From the NCBI GenBank assembly GCA_029245955.1, contig JAQWOH010000048.1, positions 62,001-126,000 on the forward strand: DNA of 64,000 nt, read 5' to 3'. The position numbers and the translations under genes were made by a program. The notes under the pieces are model-generated. The model made no database searches, was not told the origin of the DNA, and saw only the letters and a program-made list of their open reading frames with translations. This document shows positions 20,551 to 29,700 of the stretch, one piece after another (position 1 is the stretch's first letter; each line of letters begins with the position of its first letter). Source of the DNA: Fuerstiella sp. (GTDB lineage: Bacteria; Planctomycetota; Planctomycetia; Planctomycetales; Planctomycetaceae).

Positions 20551-21867
20551 CTACCGGGTAACTTCCCAGCCCGAGCGGTATTCTTTTGTGATAAAGCTGT
20601 CTGCGGCTGAGCAATTGGTAGCCACTAGATTCTTAGCATCCCAATCCAGAGCCTGCCCTACGCGGTAAGAGACGTTGCCCAGCAGCACTGATTCGGTGAG
20701 AGCGCCGGAATAGTCGAAGTTGCACGTGGTCGGTGATCCGTCCTTGCACGCTTTGATCCATTCCTGATGATGACCGATGGACTTAGGGATCGATTTTACA
20801 GGCGGTTCAAAGCTCTTGAACTTGTCAGAGGGGAACAGGCGGTAGCTGCCGTAGTTGGCAAACATTTTGCCTTCCGTACCGACAAACATGACACCATTGG
20901 CCGGGACTCGTTCGCCGGCGACTTCTTTAGGAATCTTGTCGCCGTCGTACCATGTCAGGTTGCAACCAACCATGTCGCCTCGAGCCGGGTACTTGTAACG
21001 AACAATCAGTCCAGTGGGGGCCATTTGTTCGTGCACTTTCGCACCTTCCGCTTCGCAGTGGGTCGGATGACGGAGTTTTAAAGCCCAGAACGGCAAATCC
21101 ATATAGTGACAGGCCATATCTCCCAGCGTGCCCTGACCGAAGTCCCAGAAGCGACGCCATTGAGCGGGATGGTAGCGGCCGGCGACGTATGGTCGAACGG
21201 GTGCTGGTCCGAGCCAAATGTCCCAGTTCAGGAAGTCGGGGGCGTCCGCTTCTTCGCCGGTCAACCGAGTGATCCCCCAGCCCTTACCGACCCAAACGTG
21301 GACGTCAGTGACGTCGCCAATTGCACCGCTTTGAATAACTTCGACCACTCGTCGATAGTTGTCACCAGCATGAATTTGGGTACCCAGCTGAGTCGCCACC
21401 CCTTTTTTTGCGGCAGCTTCGGCGATGATTCGAGCTTCCTGTACTGTATGGGTAAGCGGTTTTTCACAGTAAACGTGTTTACCGGCGTTGATGGCTCGGA
21501 TCGTCGCCGGCGCATGGTGATGATCAGTGGTGGCAACAGTAACGGCGTCAAACTTATCACCTTCGACATCGATCATTTCTCGATAGTCGGCGTAGGTGCG
21601 AGGTTCCAAGCCCTTCTTCTCAGTGAGCATTTTCTTTGATCGCTCCAGATATCGAGCGTCAACATCACAAATAGCTACGATATTGTCAGTCATAACACCA
21701 TCGACATCAGCGGCCGCTCGATTAGCGGTACCGATACAGGCGATATTAAGTTTTTCCAGAGGATTGTTACTGGTTTGAGCCGTTGCTCCGGCGGCATAAA
21801 GGCCGGAGGCGACGGCTGCAGTGGCAGCAGACTGTTGCAGAAACAAGCGACGATTTTGGTTGCTCAT
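20551..21867 (-). CDS. Gfo/Idh/MocA-family oxidoreductase, Tat-exported
   Basis: A 438-residue NAD(P)-dependent sugar oxidoreductase or glycosidase of the Gfo/Idh/MocA family. ATG at 21867 gives a twin-arginine signal (NRRLFLQQSAATAAVASG) and an AGATAQ cleavage region; the open frame runs 42 codons further upstream without signal character. Dinucleotide binding begins at LNIACIGTANRA, and CEKPLTHTVQEAR holds the conserved EKP lysine. The GDMACHYMDLPFWAL block is typical of the planctomycete subfamily. The periplasmic location implies a tightly bound cofactor. It is divergent from the FAD/methyltransferase gene. Substrate unknown. Confidence 0.9.
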   Translation of the reverse strand: MSNQNRRLFLQQSAATAAVASGLYAAGATAQTSNNPLEKLNIACIGTANRAAADVDGVMTDNIVAICDVDARYLERSKKMLTEKKGLEPRTYADYREMIDVEGDKFDAVTVATTDHHHAPATIRAINAGKHVYCEKPLTHTVQEARIIAEAAAKKGVATQLGTQIHAGDNYRRVVEVIQSGAIGDVTDVHVWVGKGWGITRLTGEEADAPDFLNWDIWLGPAPVRPYVAGRYHPAQWRRFWDFGQGTLGDMACHYMDLPFWALKLRHPTHCEAEGAKVHEQMAPTGLIVRYKYPARGDMVGCNLTWYDGDKIPKEVAGERVPANGVMFVGTEGKMFANYGSYRLFPSDKFKSFEPPVKSIPKSIGHHQEWIKACKDGSPTTCNFDYSGALTESVLLGNVSYRVGQALDWDAKNLVATNCSAADSFITKEYRSGWEVTR

Positions 21868-22089
21868 GAAGTAGCTCCAATAGGAAGGCAGACGAAGGTG
21901 GAAAAAAAGTGAACGACCGCTGACGGTGGCTGGTGAGATTTGTGAGGAAGGAACAAAGGTAAGAGGATACGCGAATAAGGGGCGTATTAGCAACGAAAAG
22001 ACAATAAAGCGAGTTTAAGAAGGTCTTGATAAGAGTGTTTAAACCAGTTAGTGGCGGTCGAGGACACGAAGGATAAGAGGAGCGAAACG

Positions 22090-23736
22090 TTGGGTTTGGT
22101 GAAGCGGCACTTCGAAAACGTAGTAGCAGGTCAGGGGTTGGCGGGGTCGGCGATGGCGTGGACGTTGCACTGGGAGGGGCAGAGCGTGTTGTTGCTGGAC
22201 AAGGGTGAGCGGTATACGGCGTCCAGAGTGTCGGCGGGATTGATAACACCGGTGACGGGCAAACGGCTGGTACTGTCGGCTAAGTATGGTGAGTGTTTTG
22301 CGGCGGCGAAGCACTTTTATAGGCGGGTGGAAAAGGCTACAGGACAGACTTTCTTCACAGAAGTAGAGATGCTGAGATTGTTCGAAGATGAGGCAGCAAG
22401 AACAGAATTTTTGGAAAGAAGTGCCAAGGCCGACCTGTCAGGAATCAGTGAATGGTCGGGACAGCTTCAGTCAGGCAAGGGAGTACATATAGGCATAAGA
22501 ATGTCTAAGTCCGGACGATTGGATGTAACGAAATATCTGTCGGCAACTCGTCGCTACTTTGAGCAGGCTGACAGTTATTGTCAAACTGATCTGTTAGAGG
22601 AAAAAGTGAAGCTGAAAGAAGAAACGAGGCAAACGTCAGCCGTAATAACATTGACAGAACAGGCTGTCACAGCGAATCGACTGATCATGTGTACCGGAGC
22701 GACGACCACGAAGTTGTTTCCGGAGGTCCCCGATAATCCAGCTAGAGGTGACATATTGAAGGTGCGGATAGGGAAATATAAGCGGAAGGAAGTGGTGCAT
22801 CGAAGTATTTGGATCGTGGCCGAAGAAGACGGCACCCAGACGGTAGGTAGTACCTACGATTGGAACAATCGAATCGCGGAACCTACAGAAGAAGGTCGAA
22901 AGGAAATCCTGGGCAGGCTATCACGTTTAATAGAAGGGCCAGTAAAAGTACTGGACCAGATAGCCGCGGTCAGACCGACGATGAAGGACTATGAACCGGT
23001 ATTGGGACGGCATTCAAAGTGGCCAAACATCCTGGTATTCAATGGCCTTGGATCTAAGGGGACGTTGCTGGCTCCCAGTATGGCGAAGAATCTGGTGGAG
23101 AGTATGGAAGGGACTACGAAGCTGGCGACTGAACAGGATTACGAACGCTTGAAAGTTAATACGACAACGAAGCAGCGTCCATTAACAAGCGTCGCTCAAC
23201 AGGCTGTGGCAGCCGTATTGAAGGGTGGTGAAACGGTTGTAGACGCAACGGTAGGAAATGGCTTTGACACAAATTTCCTCGCAGAAGCCGTTGGAACGGA
23301 AGGGCAAGTCATAGGTTTTGATGTGCAAAGAAAGGCGATCGAATCAACCAGTAAACGGTTGGCAGCGGGAGGGCTGACGAACGTTGAATTGAGAGAGCAA
23401 AGTCATGCTGAACTGGGGGCTGTCGTCACGGAAGGTACAGTCACGGCTGTGATGTTCAACCTGGGTTTTCTGCCGCGCAGTGACAAGACGATCGTGACGA
23501 CCGCAGCTTCGTCAACTAAGGCGATAACGGCAGCATTGGAAGTGCTGAAGCAGCACGGTATCCTGACGATACTGGTCTACCGGGGTCACGAAGGTGGTCA
23601 GGACGAATACGAGGCGATAGAACGGTTATTGCAGGAAGACGGGCTACAGTACGAGCAGCAACGAATAGACAGTGTCCCGTCGCGACCAACGTCCCCCGTG
23701 CTGTTCATACTGAAAAAGACAGTAAATAATGAATAG
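22090..23736 (+). CDS. Fusion: FAD-dependent oxidoreductase + YtqB/MnmM-type methyltransferase
   Basis: A 548-residue two-domain protein. The N-terminal part (to about 360) is a DAO-type flavoprotein. It has the dinucleotide loop VVAGQGLAGSAMAW, a SAGLITPVTGKR block, and a C-terminal FNGLGSKGTLLAPSMA flavin loop. The C-terminal part (about 375-548) is a class I SAM methyltransferase of the YtqB family. Its motifs are VDATVGNGFDTNFLAEAVG, FDVQRKAIEST, MFNLGFLPRSDKTIVT and YRGHEGGQDEYEAIE. YtqB is known in Bacillus as MnmM, which methylates the 5-aminomethyl group of tRNA wobble uridine. I infer sequential oxidation and methylation, as in MnmC. TTG at 22090 is chosen for its AAGAGGAG ribosome-binding site; GTG at 22051 is the longer alternative. 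The stop overlaps the sulfatase start by 8 bp. Confidence 0.85.
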   Translation: MGLVKRHFENVVAGQGLAGSAMAWTLHWEGQSVLLLDKGERYTASRVSAGLITPVTGKRLVLSAKYGECFAAAKHFYRRVEKATGQTFFTEVEMLRLFEDEAARTEFLERSAKADLSGISEWSGQLQSGKGVHIGIRMSKSGRLDVTKYLSATRRYFEQADSYCQTDLLEEKVKLKEETRQTSAVITLTEQAVTANRLIMCTGATTTKLFPEVPDNPARGDILKVRIGKYKRKEVVHRSIWIVAEEDGTQTVGSTYDWNNRIAEPTEEGRKEILGRLSRLIEGPVKVLDQIAAVRPTMKDYEPVLGRHSKWPNILVFNGLGSKGTLLAPSMAKNLVESMEGTTKLATEQDYERLKVNTTTKQRPLTSVAQQAVAAVLKGGETVVDATVGNGFDTNFLAEAVGTEGQVIGFDVQRKAIESTSKRLAAGGLTNVELREQSHAELGAVVTEGTVTAVMFNLGFLPRSDKTIVTTAASSTKAITAALEVLKQHGILTILVYRGHEGGQDEYEAIERLLQEDGLQYEQQRIDSVPSRPTSPVLFILKKTVNNE

Positions 23737-25513
23737 CAGCTGGAAATATAACACGAAGTTGTCGCTGTTATTGAGAACGACATTCATCGCCGCGGTGTGT
23801 GTCTCTCTGACACCCACCGTATTTGCCGCAAGACCTAACGTGCTGGTGATCCTCACTGATGATCAGGGTTGGGGTGACTTATCACTGAACGGTAATACCA
23901 ATCTGAGTACACCGAACATCGATCAATTGGCTGCTGATGGTGCTAGCTTTGATCGCTTCTACGTGTGCCCGGTGTGTTCGCCCACTCGTGCAGAATTTTT
24001 GACCGGGCGCTATCACCCGCGGGGCGGCGTCTACAGTACGTCAGCCGGTGGAGAACGTCTGGATCTGGATGAGAAAACGATAGGGGATTCGTTCAAAGCC
24101 TCAGGATATCGCACCGCAGCATTCGGTAAATGGCACAACGGGATGCAATACCCGTACCATCCAAACGGTCGCGGCTTTGACGAATACTATGGATTCTGTT
24201 CAGGACATTGGGGCCATTATTGGAGCCCGATGCTGGAACACAACGGCGAGATCGTACAGGGCAAGGGATTCATTATCGATGACCTGACGACGCATGCCAT
24301 AGATTTCATCAAGCAGGACTCTGATCAGCCGTTCTTTGTCTATCTACCTTACAATACTCCTCATTCACCAATGCAGGTGCCGGAACGTTGGTGGAAAAAA
24401 TTCAAAGACGCTGAACTGAAGATGCACAATCGCGACCGGACAAAGGAAAAGGATACCCATCTTAGGGCAGCGTTGGCAATGTGTGAAAACATCGACTGGA
24501 ACGTAGGAAGATTGCTGAAAACGCTGGAAGAAACGGACCAGCAGAGGAACACCATAGTCGTATATTTCTGTGACAACGGTCCTAACGGATTTCGATGGAA
24601 CGGCGATATGAAGGGCCGTAAAGGATCGACAGACGAAGGCGGGGTGCGATCACCATGTCTGGTCCGCTGGCCGGAAAAGATAACAGCCGGTACAAGAGTG
24701 CAAACCAACGGTGCCGCCATAGATCTGCATCCAACACTGGCGTCCATGGCGGGAATTAAAACCGTCAACACGAAACAGTTCGACGGAATAGACCTGACGA
24801 CAGTAATTCAGGGAACTTCCCGAAGTACGGCGGCCAGAGTCATCGTGTCACACTGGAAAGGTAAAGTCAGTGCAAAGACCGGTACTTACCGCATGGATAC
24901 GGCCGGAAAACTGTTCGATCTTGCAGTGGACCCCGGTCAGCGTCTCAACATAGCGGCGAAGAACTCAAAGATCACTACCACGCTGAAAGCGGCTATCGAT
25001 ACCTTCAGGGCTGAGGTAACGCCGGGGTACGATGATGATCAGCGACCGTTTGTGGTCGCTCATCCGGACTACCCGCTGACTCAGATACCCGCTCGTGATG
25101 GTCAGGAACATGGGGGTATCAAACGCTCTAACCGATTTCCAAACAGTTCGTATTTCCTGAACTGGACAAAGACGGAAGACAGTATAACCTGGGATGCACA
25201 GGTGCTTTCCAGCGGAAACTATGAAGTGGAGATCTATTACAGTTGCCCGAAGGGTGACGAAGGGTCGGAAATCGAACTCAGTTTCAACGACAGCAGGTTG
25301 ATCGGTAAAATCACCAAAGCTCATCCGTCAGAGCTGGTTGGTGCTGCCGAGGATAAATTTGAACGAGCGGAGTCCTACGAACAGAACTGGACCAGCATAC
25401 TACTGGGAGAGATCAATCTGAAATCGGGTAAAGGCACTCTGACACTGCGAGCCACCAAAATCCCCGGCAGGAAGGTGATGGATTTTCGTTTGATGATGTT
25501 GAGGCGCAAGTAG
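23729..25513 (+). CDS. Formylglycine-dependent sulfatase with C-terminal carbohydrate-binding-like domain
   Basis: A 594-residue exported sulfatase. Residues 1-33 form the signal peptide ending TVFA. Asp44-Asp45 (ILTDDQGWGDLS) bind calcium. Cys83 in CSPTRAEFLTGR is the C-x-P-x-R residue to become formylglycine. AFGKWHNG and YFCDNGPNG complete the active site. After the sulfatase fold (about 455) a beta-rich domain of about 140 residues follows (YFLNWTKTEDSITWDAQVLS; YEVEIYYSCPKG), resembling accessory lectin-like modules. ATG overlaps the preceding fusion gene by 8 bp, so translation is probably coupled. The target is probably a sulfated glycan. Confidence 0.92.
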   Translation: MNSSWKYNTKLSLLLRTTFIAAVCVSLTPTVFAARPNVLVILTDDQGWGDLSLNGNTNLSTPNIDQLAADGASFDRFYVCPVCSPTRAEFLTGRYHPRGGVYSTSAGGERLDLDEKTIGDSFKASGYRTAAFGKWHNGMQYPYHPNGRGFDEYYGFCSGHWGHYWSPMLEHNGEIVQGKGFIIDDLTTHAIDFIKQDSDQPFFVYLPYNTPHSPMQVPERWWKKFKDAELKMHNRDRTKEKDTHLRAALAMCENIDWNVGRLLKTLEETDQQRNTIVVYFCDNGPNGFRWNGDMKGRKGSTDEGGVRSPCLVRWPEKITAGTRVQTNGAAIDLHPTLASMAGIKTVNTKQFDGIDLTTVIQGTSRSTAARVIVSHWKGKVSAKTGTYRMDTAGKLFDLAVDPGQRLNIAAKNSKITTTLKAAIDTFRAEVTPGYDDDQRPFVVAHPDYPLTQIPARDGQEHGGIKRSNRFPNSSYFLNWTKTEDSITWDAQVLSSGNYEVEIYYSCPKGDEGSEIELSFNDSRLIGKITKAHPSELVGAAEDKFERAESYEQNWTSILLGEINLKSGKGTLTLRATKIPGRKVMDFRLMMLRRK

Positions 25514-25527
25514 CGGTCGATTAGCTG

Positions 25528-25539
25528 TACCAGCTGGTA
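25528..25539. promoter_or_regulatory. 12-bp palindrome before the dehydratase gene
   Basis: TACCAGCTGGTA, a perfect 12-bp palindrome 14 bp after the sulfatase stop and 120 bp before the enolase-superfamily gene. It could be an operator; length alone does not exclude chance. Confidence 0.2.
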
Positions 25540-25659
25540 TCATTCATCGACGAATCGGAAACAACAGTATCGTTCACAGTAATCAGCCAGAGTTGCACAA
25601 ATCAGAACAACGAATAAAGGATGTTTTGGCTCAGGAGAGTCAGACTACAGAAAACCACG

Positions 25660-26763
25660 ATGAAAATAACGCGTATCGCAGCGTATCAGATTGACCTACC
25701 GCTGCACGAAGGCAGCTACAAATGGTCAGGTGGCAAATCGGTAGATGTCTTTGACAGCACAGTGATCCGGATAGAAACAGACGAGGGCGTAGTAGGGCAC
25801 GGCGAGGTCTGTCCGCTGGGACCGTTCTATCTACCCGCCTATGCAGCCGGTGTCCGCGCAGGGATCGCTGAACTGGGCCCACTTTTACGGGGGAAAGACC
25901 CGATACAGATCGGAAAACTCAACAATTTCATGGACAAAGCCATGAAGGGACATCCATACGTAAAATCCGGCATCGATATGGCCTGTTGGGACATACTGGG
26001 CCAGGTCGCCGGATTACCCGTGTGTGAGTTGCTGGGAGGCCGGTATGGCAACGACTTTGTGCTGTATCGAGCCATCTCGCAGCAGCCACCAGTCGAGATG
26101 GCGAAGAACGTCGAAGGCTACCGCAATGAAGGCTATCGTCGATTTCAGCTGAAAGTTGGAGGCGATCCGGATGAAGATATCGAAAGAATACGAGCTGTCA
26201 GCAGGGTTCTTGAACCGGGTGACAAGTTGATCGCGGACGCTAATACCGGGTGGCTGATGCATGAAGCTGCTCGGGTTGTGCGAGCCGTCAGGGACGTCGA
26301 TGTGTATATCGAGCAGCCCTGTGAATCGTATGACGAATGTCTTTCGATTCGTCGCAGGACGGACCATCCGTTTATCATGGATGAACATATCAACGGGATG
26401 GCAGTGTTGCTTAAAGCTCACGCAGATCGAGCCGCTGACGTCGTGAATATCAAGATCAGCAAGTTTGGCGGACTGACGCGAGCCAGGCAGGCACGTGATC
26501 TGTGCGTATCACTGGGCATCGCCATGACCATCGAAGACAGCTGGGGCGGCGACATAATCACCGCCGCGATTGCTCACCTGGCGCACAGTACACCGACCGA
26601 GAACCTGTTCACAAGCACGGACTTCAACAGTTATGTCACCGTCAGCAACGCAGATGGTGCGCCGCAAAGGAAGAACGGTCGAATGGCCGCGTCAACCGAG
26701 ACTGGACTGGGTGTCAGGCCTCGGTATGACTTACTGGGCGAACCGGAAGTGGATATCCGCTGA
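25660..26763 (+). CDS. Mandelate racemase/muconate lactonizing enzyme family (hydroxyproline dehydratase/epimerase-like)
   Basis: A 367-residue member of the enolase superfamily, which abstracts an alpha-proton next to a carboxylate using Mg. Motifs in order: capping-domain start MKITRIAAYQIDLP; catalytic Lys in RFQLKVGGDPDED; metal ligands Asp (IADANTGW), Glu (YIEQPCES) and Asp/Glu (IMDEHING); second catalytic Lys in IKISKFGGLTRARQA; and TIEDSWGGD. KISKFGG and EDSWGGDI resemble cis-3-hydroxy-L-proline dehydratase and hydroxyproline-betaine 2-epimerase, rather than sugar-acid dehydratases. The specific reaction is uncertain. ATG at 25660 gives the family N-terminus; an upstream ATG at 25621 adds 13 atypical residues. 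It may share a transcript with the sulfatase 146 bp upstream. Confidence 0.88.
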   Translation: MKITRIAAYQIDLPLHEGSYKWSGGKSVDVFDSTVIRIETDEGVVGHGEVCPLGPFYLPAYAAGVRAGIAELGPLLRGKDPIQIGKLNNFMDKAMKGHPYVKSGIDMACWDILGQVAGLPVCELLGGRYGNDFVLYRAISQQPPVEMAKNVEGYRNEGYRRFQLKVGGDPDEDIERIRAVSRVLEPGDKLIADANTGWLMHEAARVVRAVRDVDVYIEQPCESYDECLSIRRRTDHPFIMDEHINGMAVLLKAHADRAADVVNIKISKFGGLTRARQARDLCVSLGIAMTIEDSWGGDIITAAIAHLAHSTPTENLFTSTDFNSYVTVSNADGAPQRKNGRMAASTETGLGVRPRYDLLGEPEVDIR

Positions 26764-26780
26764 ACAAAACGACGAAGTGT

Positions 26781-29700
26781 TTAGTCTTCTTTTCGTCGAC
26801 GTTTCATGGTCATCGATGCCAGAGCGAGACCGAGCAGCGAAGCACTTTTTCGTTCACCAGTTGTCGAGGGTTCACGTGATGCCACAGCTGTCGAAGCTTC
26901 AGCAGCGGCGTTTTCAGCTGGCAACAGAGTCGATTCTTCAACTTCGGCAAACGGTGTATCCCACCAATCGGAGGTGGCCAGTTCATCCATAATAGTGTCA
27001 AGGGCGTGAAGCGGCACTTCGTCGCTGCTAAGTTCGACAGCAACATCTGATGGCACGACCAGTTTCGCAGCAACCACAGCCGCCGGATGCACAGTGATAC
27101 TGACCAGATCGTCGGACCATTGCTCATTGCTGATGGAAGCAACGATGGCTTCGGACTTGACAGAGTCATGATCCGGAATCGAGGGTTGATCAGCCGACGT
27201 CACGCGGAAATCAAGAGGCTGACTCCATGGTCCTGGTGTACCATCAGCATTGACACCTCGGATCCACCATCGATAAGTGCCGATCGCCAGGTTGTTTGTT
27301 GGCGTATAAGTAGCGTTACCTGTGGCAGCGACAATGTCAGGAGTTATTACTTCATTCAGGACAGTCGGCTGCCCGGTGGCCAGCATGTTTTTGACAATGA
27401 TTTCGTAGGACGTAAGGTTCGGCAGTGTTGTCCACAGGTACGACGGTGTATTGTCGAAAGTAAACCCCAGAGGCCCGATCAGTGTTGGGGCGTTACTGAT
27501 GGTCGAGTTCACAGAGAAGGTGATCGGGTTGCTCCATTGTGAAGCGTTGCCGGCGACATCATGTCCTCGGACCCATGCCCGGAAATTACCGTTCAACAGT
27601 GGTAATTGAGCGGTGAAGGTCAAATCGGTCAGGTCATCCCGGTAGATGACTCGGGATTGACCCGTCGTTTCGTTGTTCACCCAAAGTTCATATCGAACGT
27701 ATTCGGGAACACCGGTCCAGGTGAAAGTCGGAAGGTTGGTCGAGGCGACGACACCGACCGGAGCAGTCATCACAGGAGCCGGAACCCAGAAGGTCTCAGA
27801 ACTGCTCCACGCTGCCGCGCCACTGTCTTCATTAAATGCTCGGACCCACCATCGATAAGTGGCATTTCGGAGAACAACCGCCGGATCGGTGTAATAGATT
27901 GAGGTCGCACCCTCGACATGTGGGATGTTAGTGTTGTGAATGACCCGGGCTGTCTGAGTGTTGGAGTTGTTCACCCACAGCTCGTAATGGGTGGATCCAG
28001 CGATCGCCAGCCATTCAAAGACCGGAGTCCTGTCGGTCGTTGTAACCCCCTGAATGGGTGAGATAAGCGTGGGGCCCTGGTTGCGATTCTTCGTAAAGTC
28101 GAACTGGTCACTCCACAACCCGGCTTCACCATCGTCGTCGATCGCTCGAACCCAGACACGAAAATCACCGTTTCCAAGCAGGTCTGTCGGCGTATATGAC
28201 GTAGCACCAGAGACAATCTGATTCGTAATCAACTGTGATGACGTCAGCGTAATCGTGTTGCCGCCACTGTCCGTCAAAGTACCGTTCAGCTGACTGAGCC
28301 AGATTTCATACTGGTTGGCTCCAACATCGGTCCACGTGATCGTGGGCGTGTCATCGAGTGTCAGCCGTGTTTCAGGTTCAGGCCCTGTAATCACGGGGCG
28401 GGTGACCGTGAACTGACTGCCGGTGCTCCATGCTCCGGCGTTACCAGTATCGTCGAAGGCTCGCACCCAGACGCGGAAGTAGCCTTCGCTAAGACGGTTC
28501 GAAGACTCCCACACCGCCTGATCGGTGCCGACCACCAGAGCCTGTTGAGCGTCAATAAAGCTTTGGTTAATCGGAATGCCAATCGTGGTCGAACGATCGG
28601 CAGGATCAAGCTGTGCCACCCAGACCTGGTAACGATCGGCGTCAGGGATGGCAGTAAAAGTAAATTCCGGTGTCGTGTCAAATTCGATATCAAAGTTCAG
28701 CGGATCAATGAGCGTCATGCGCTGAACAATAAACGTGTACGGCAAACTCGTGGCTGAACCGCTGGCGTTTGCTGCCGTCACCACAGCCTGATAGGTGCCC
28801 GGTATCAGATTGGTGGTTGGTGTATAGCTGGTGTCTGTCAGGCCGGGTTCATCGATAACGGTCAGTCCGGTATCAAGATTGACAACCACCAGGGCGAAAG
28901 TGCCGGTACCGGATATCCATGAGATCGTAGGTGTCAGGTCGCTTGTACCGGCACTGTGCGGGGCGATGATCACAGGTGCAGAAGGCGCGGCGACATCGAT
29001 CACCACGGTGGCAATATCCGTAGCCGCGATGTCATCCGTCACACGCAGCGCCGCGGTGCGCGCGCCAAGAGTACCGTATGCATGTGTAGCCGTTGATCCG
29101 GTGGCATCCACAGTAAATGTCATACCGTCATAGTCAAAATCCCATTCGTACGTGACGATTCGGCTGGCACCCGGTGTTAAGGTGTGAGTCGAGCTGGTAC
29201 CGCTGAAGGAGACGTCTTCACCGACTCCCGCGGGATTAGGTGTGGCGGAAAGAATCGCGACGGGCTGGCTGACGAAGAATTCAGAAGCACCGATGTCGAT
29301 GGCGAAAACACCATCATCGTTTCCTTCCACAAGACGTGGAGACAGGGCCGTATGACCCTGGTCTGATTCCGCAAGGACAGCCGCGTCAGTGTCGGGAATC
29401 TGCAGCTCATTTGCAAAGACTGTACGACTGCCAGCATCAATAGCAAACGCATCAGAAGCCAGCGTGTGCAACCAGGTGCCGTTGTGCGGACTACTCGACA
29501 GAGCATTCAGTCCGGCAGTGGTGACACCGGCGGTAACGCCGGCGACCGTATCAGACGTCAGCAGCAAAGACTGTTCCGGCGTGCCGTCCAGCGTGCCAAA
29601 GAAGTTGAAGCCCAGCGAGTTAATTGGACCAAACAGGTCAGACGACGTCAGGGCCGTATTCTGATCGACGATGGTGTTACCAAGTTGAATAGTGGACAGG

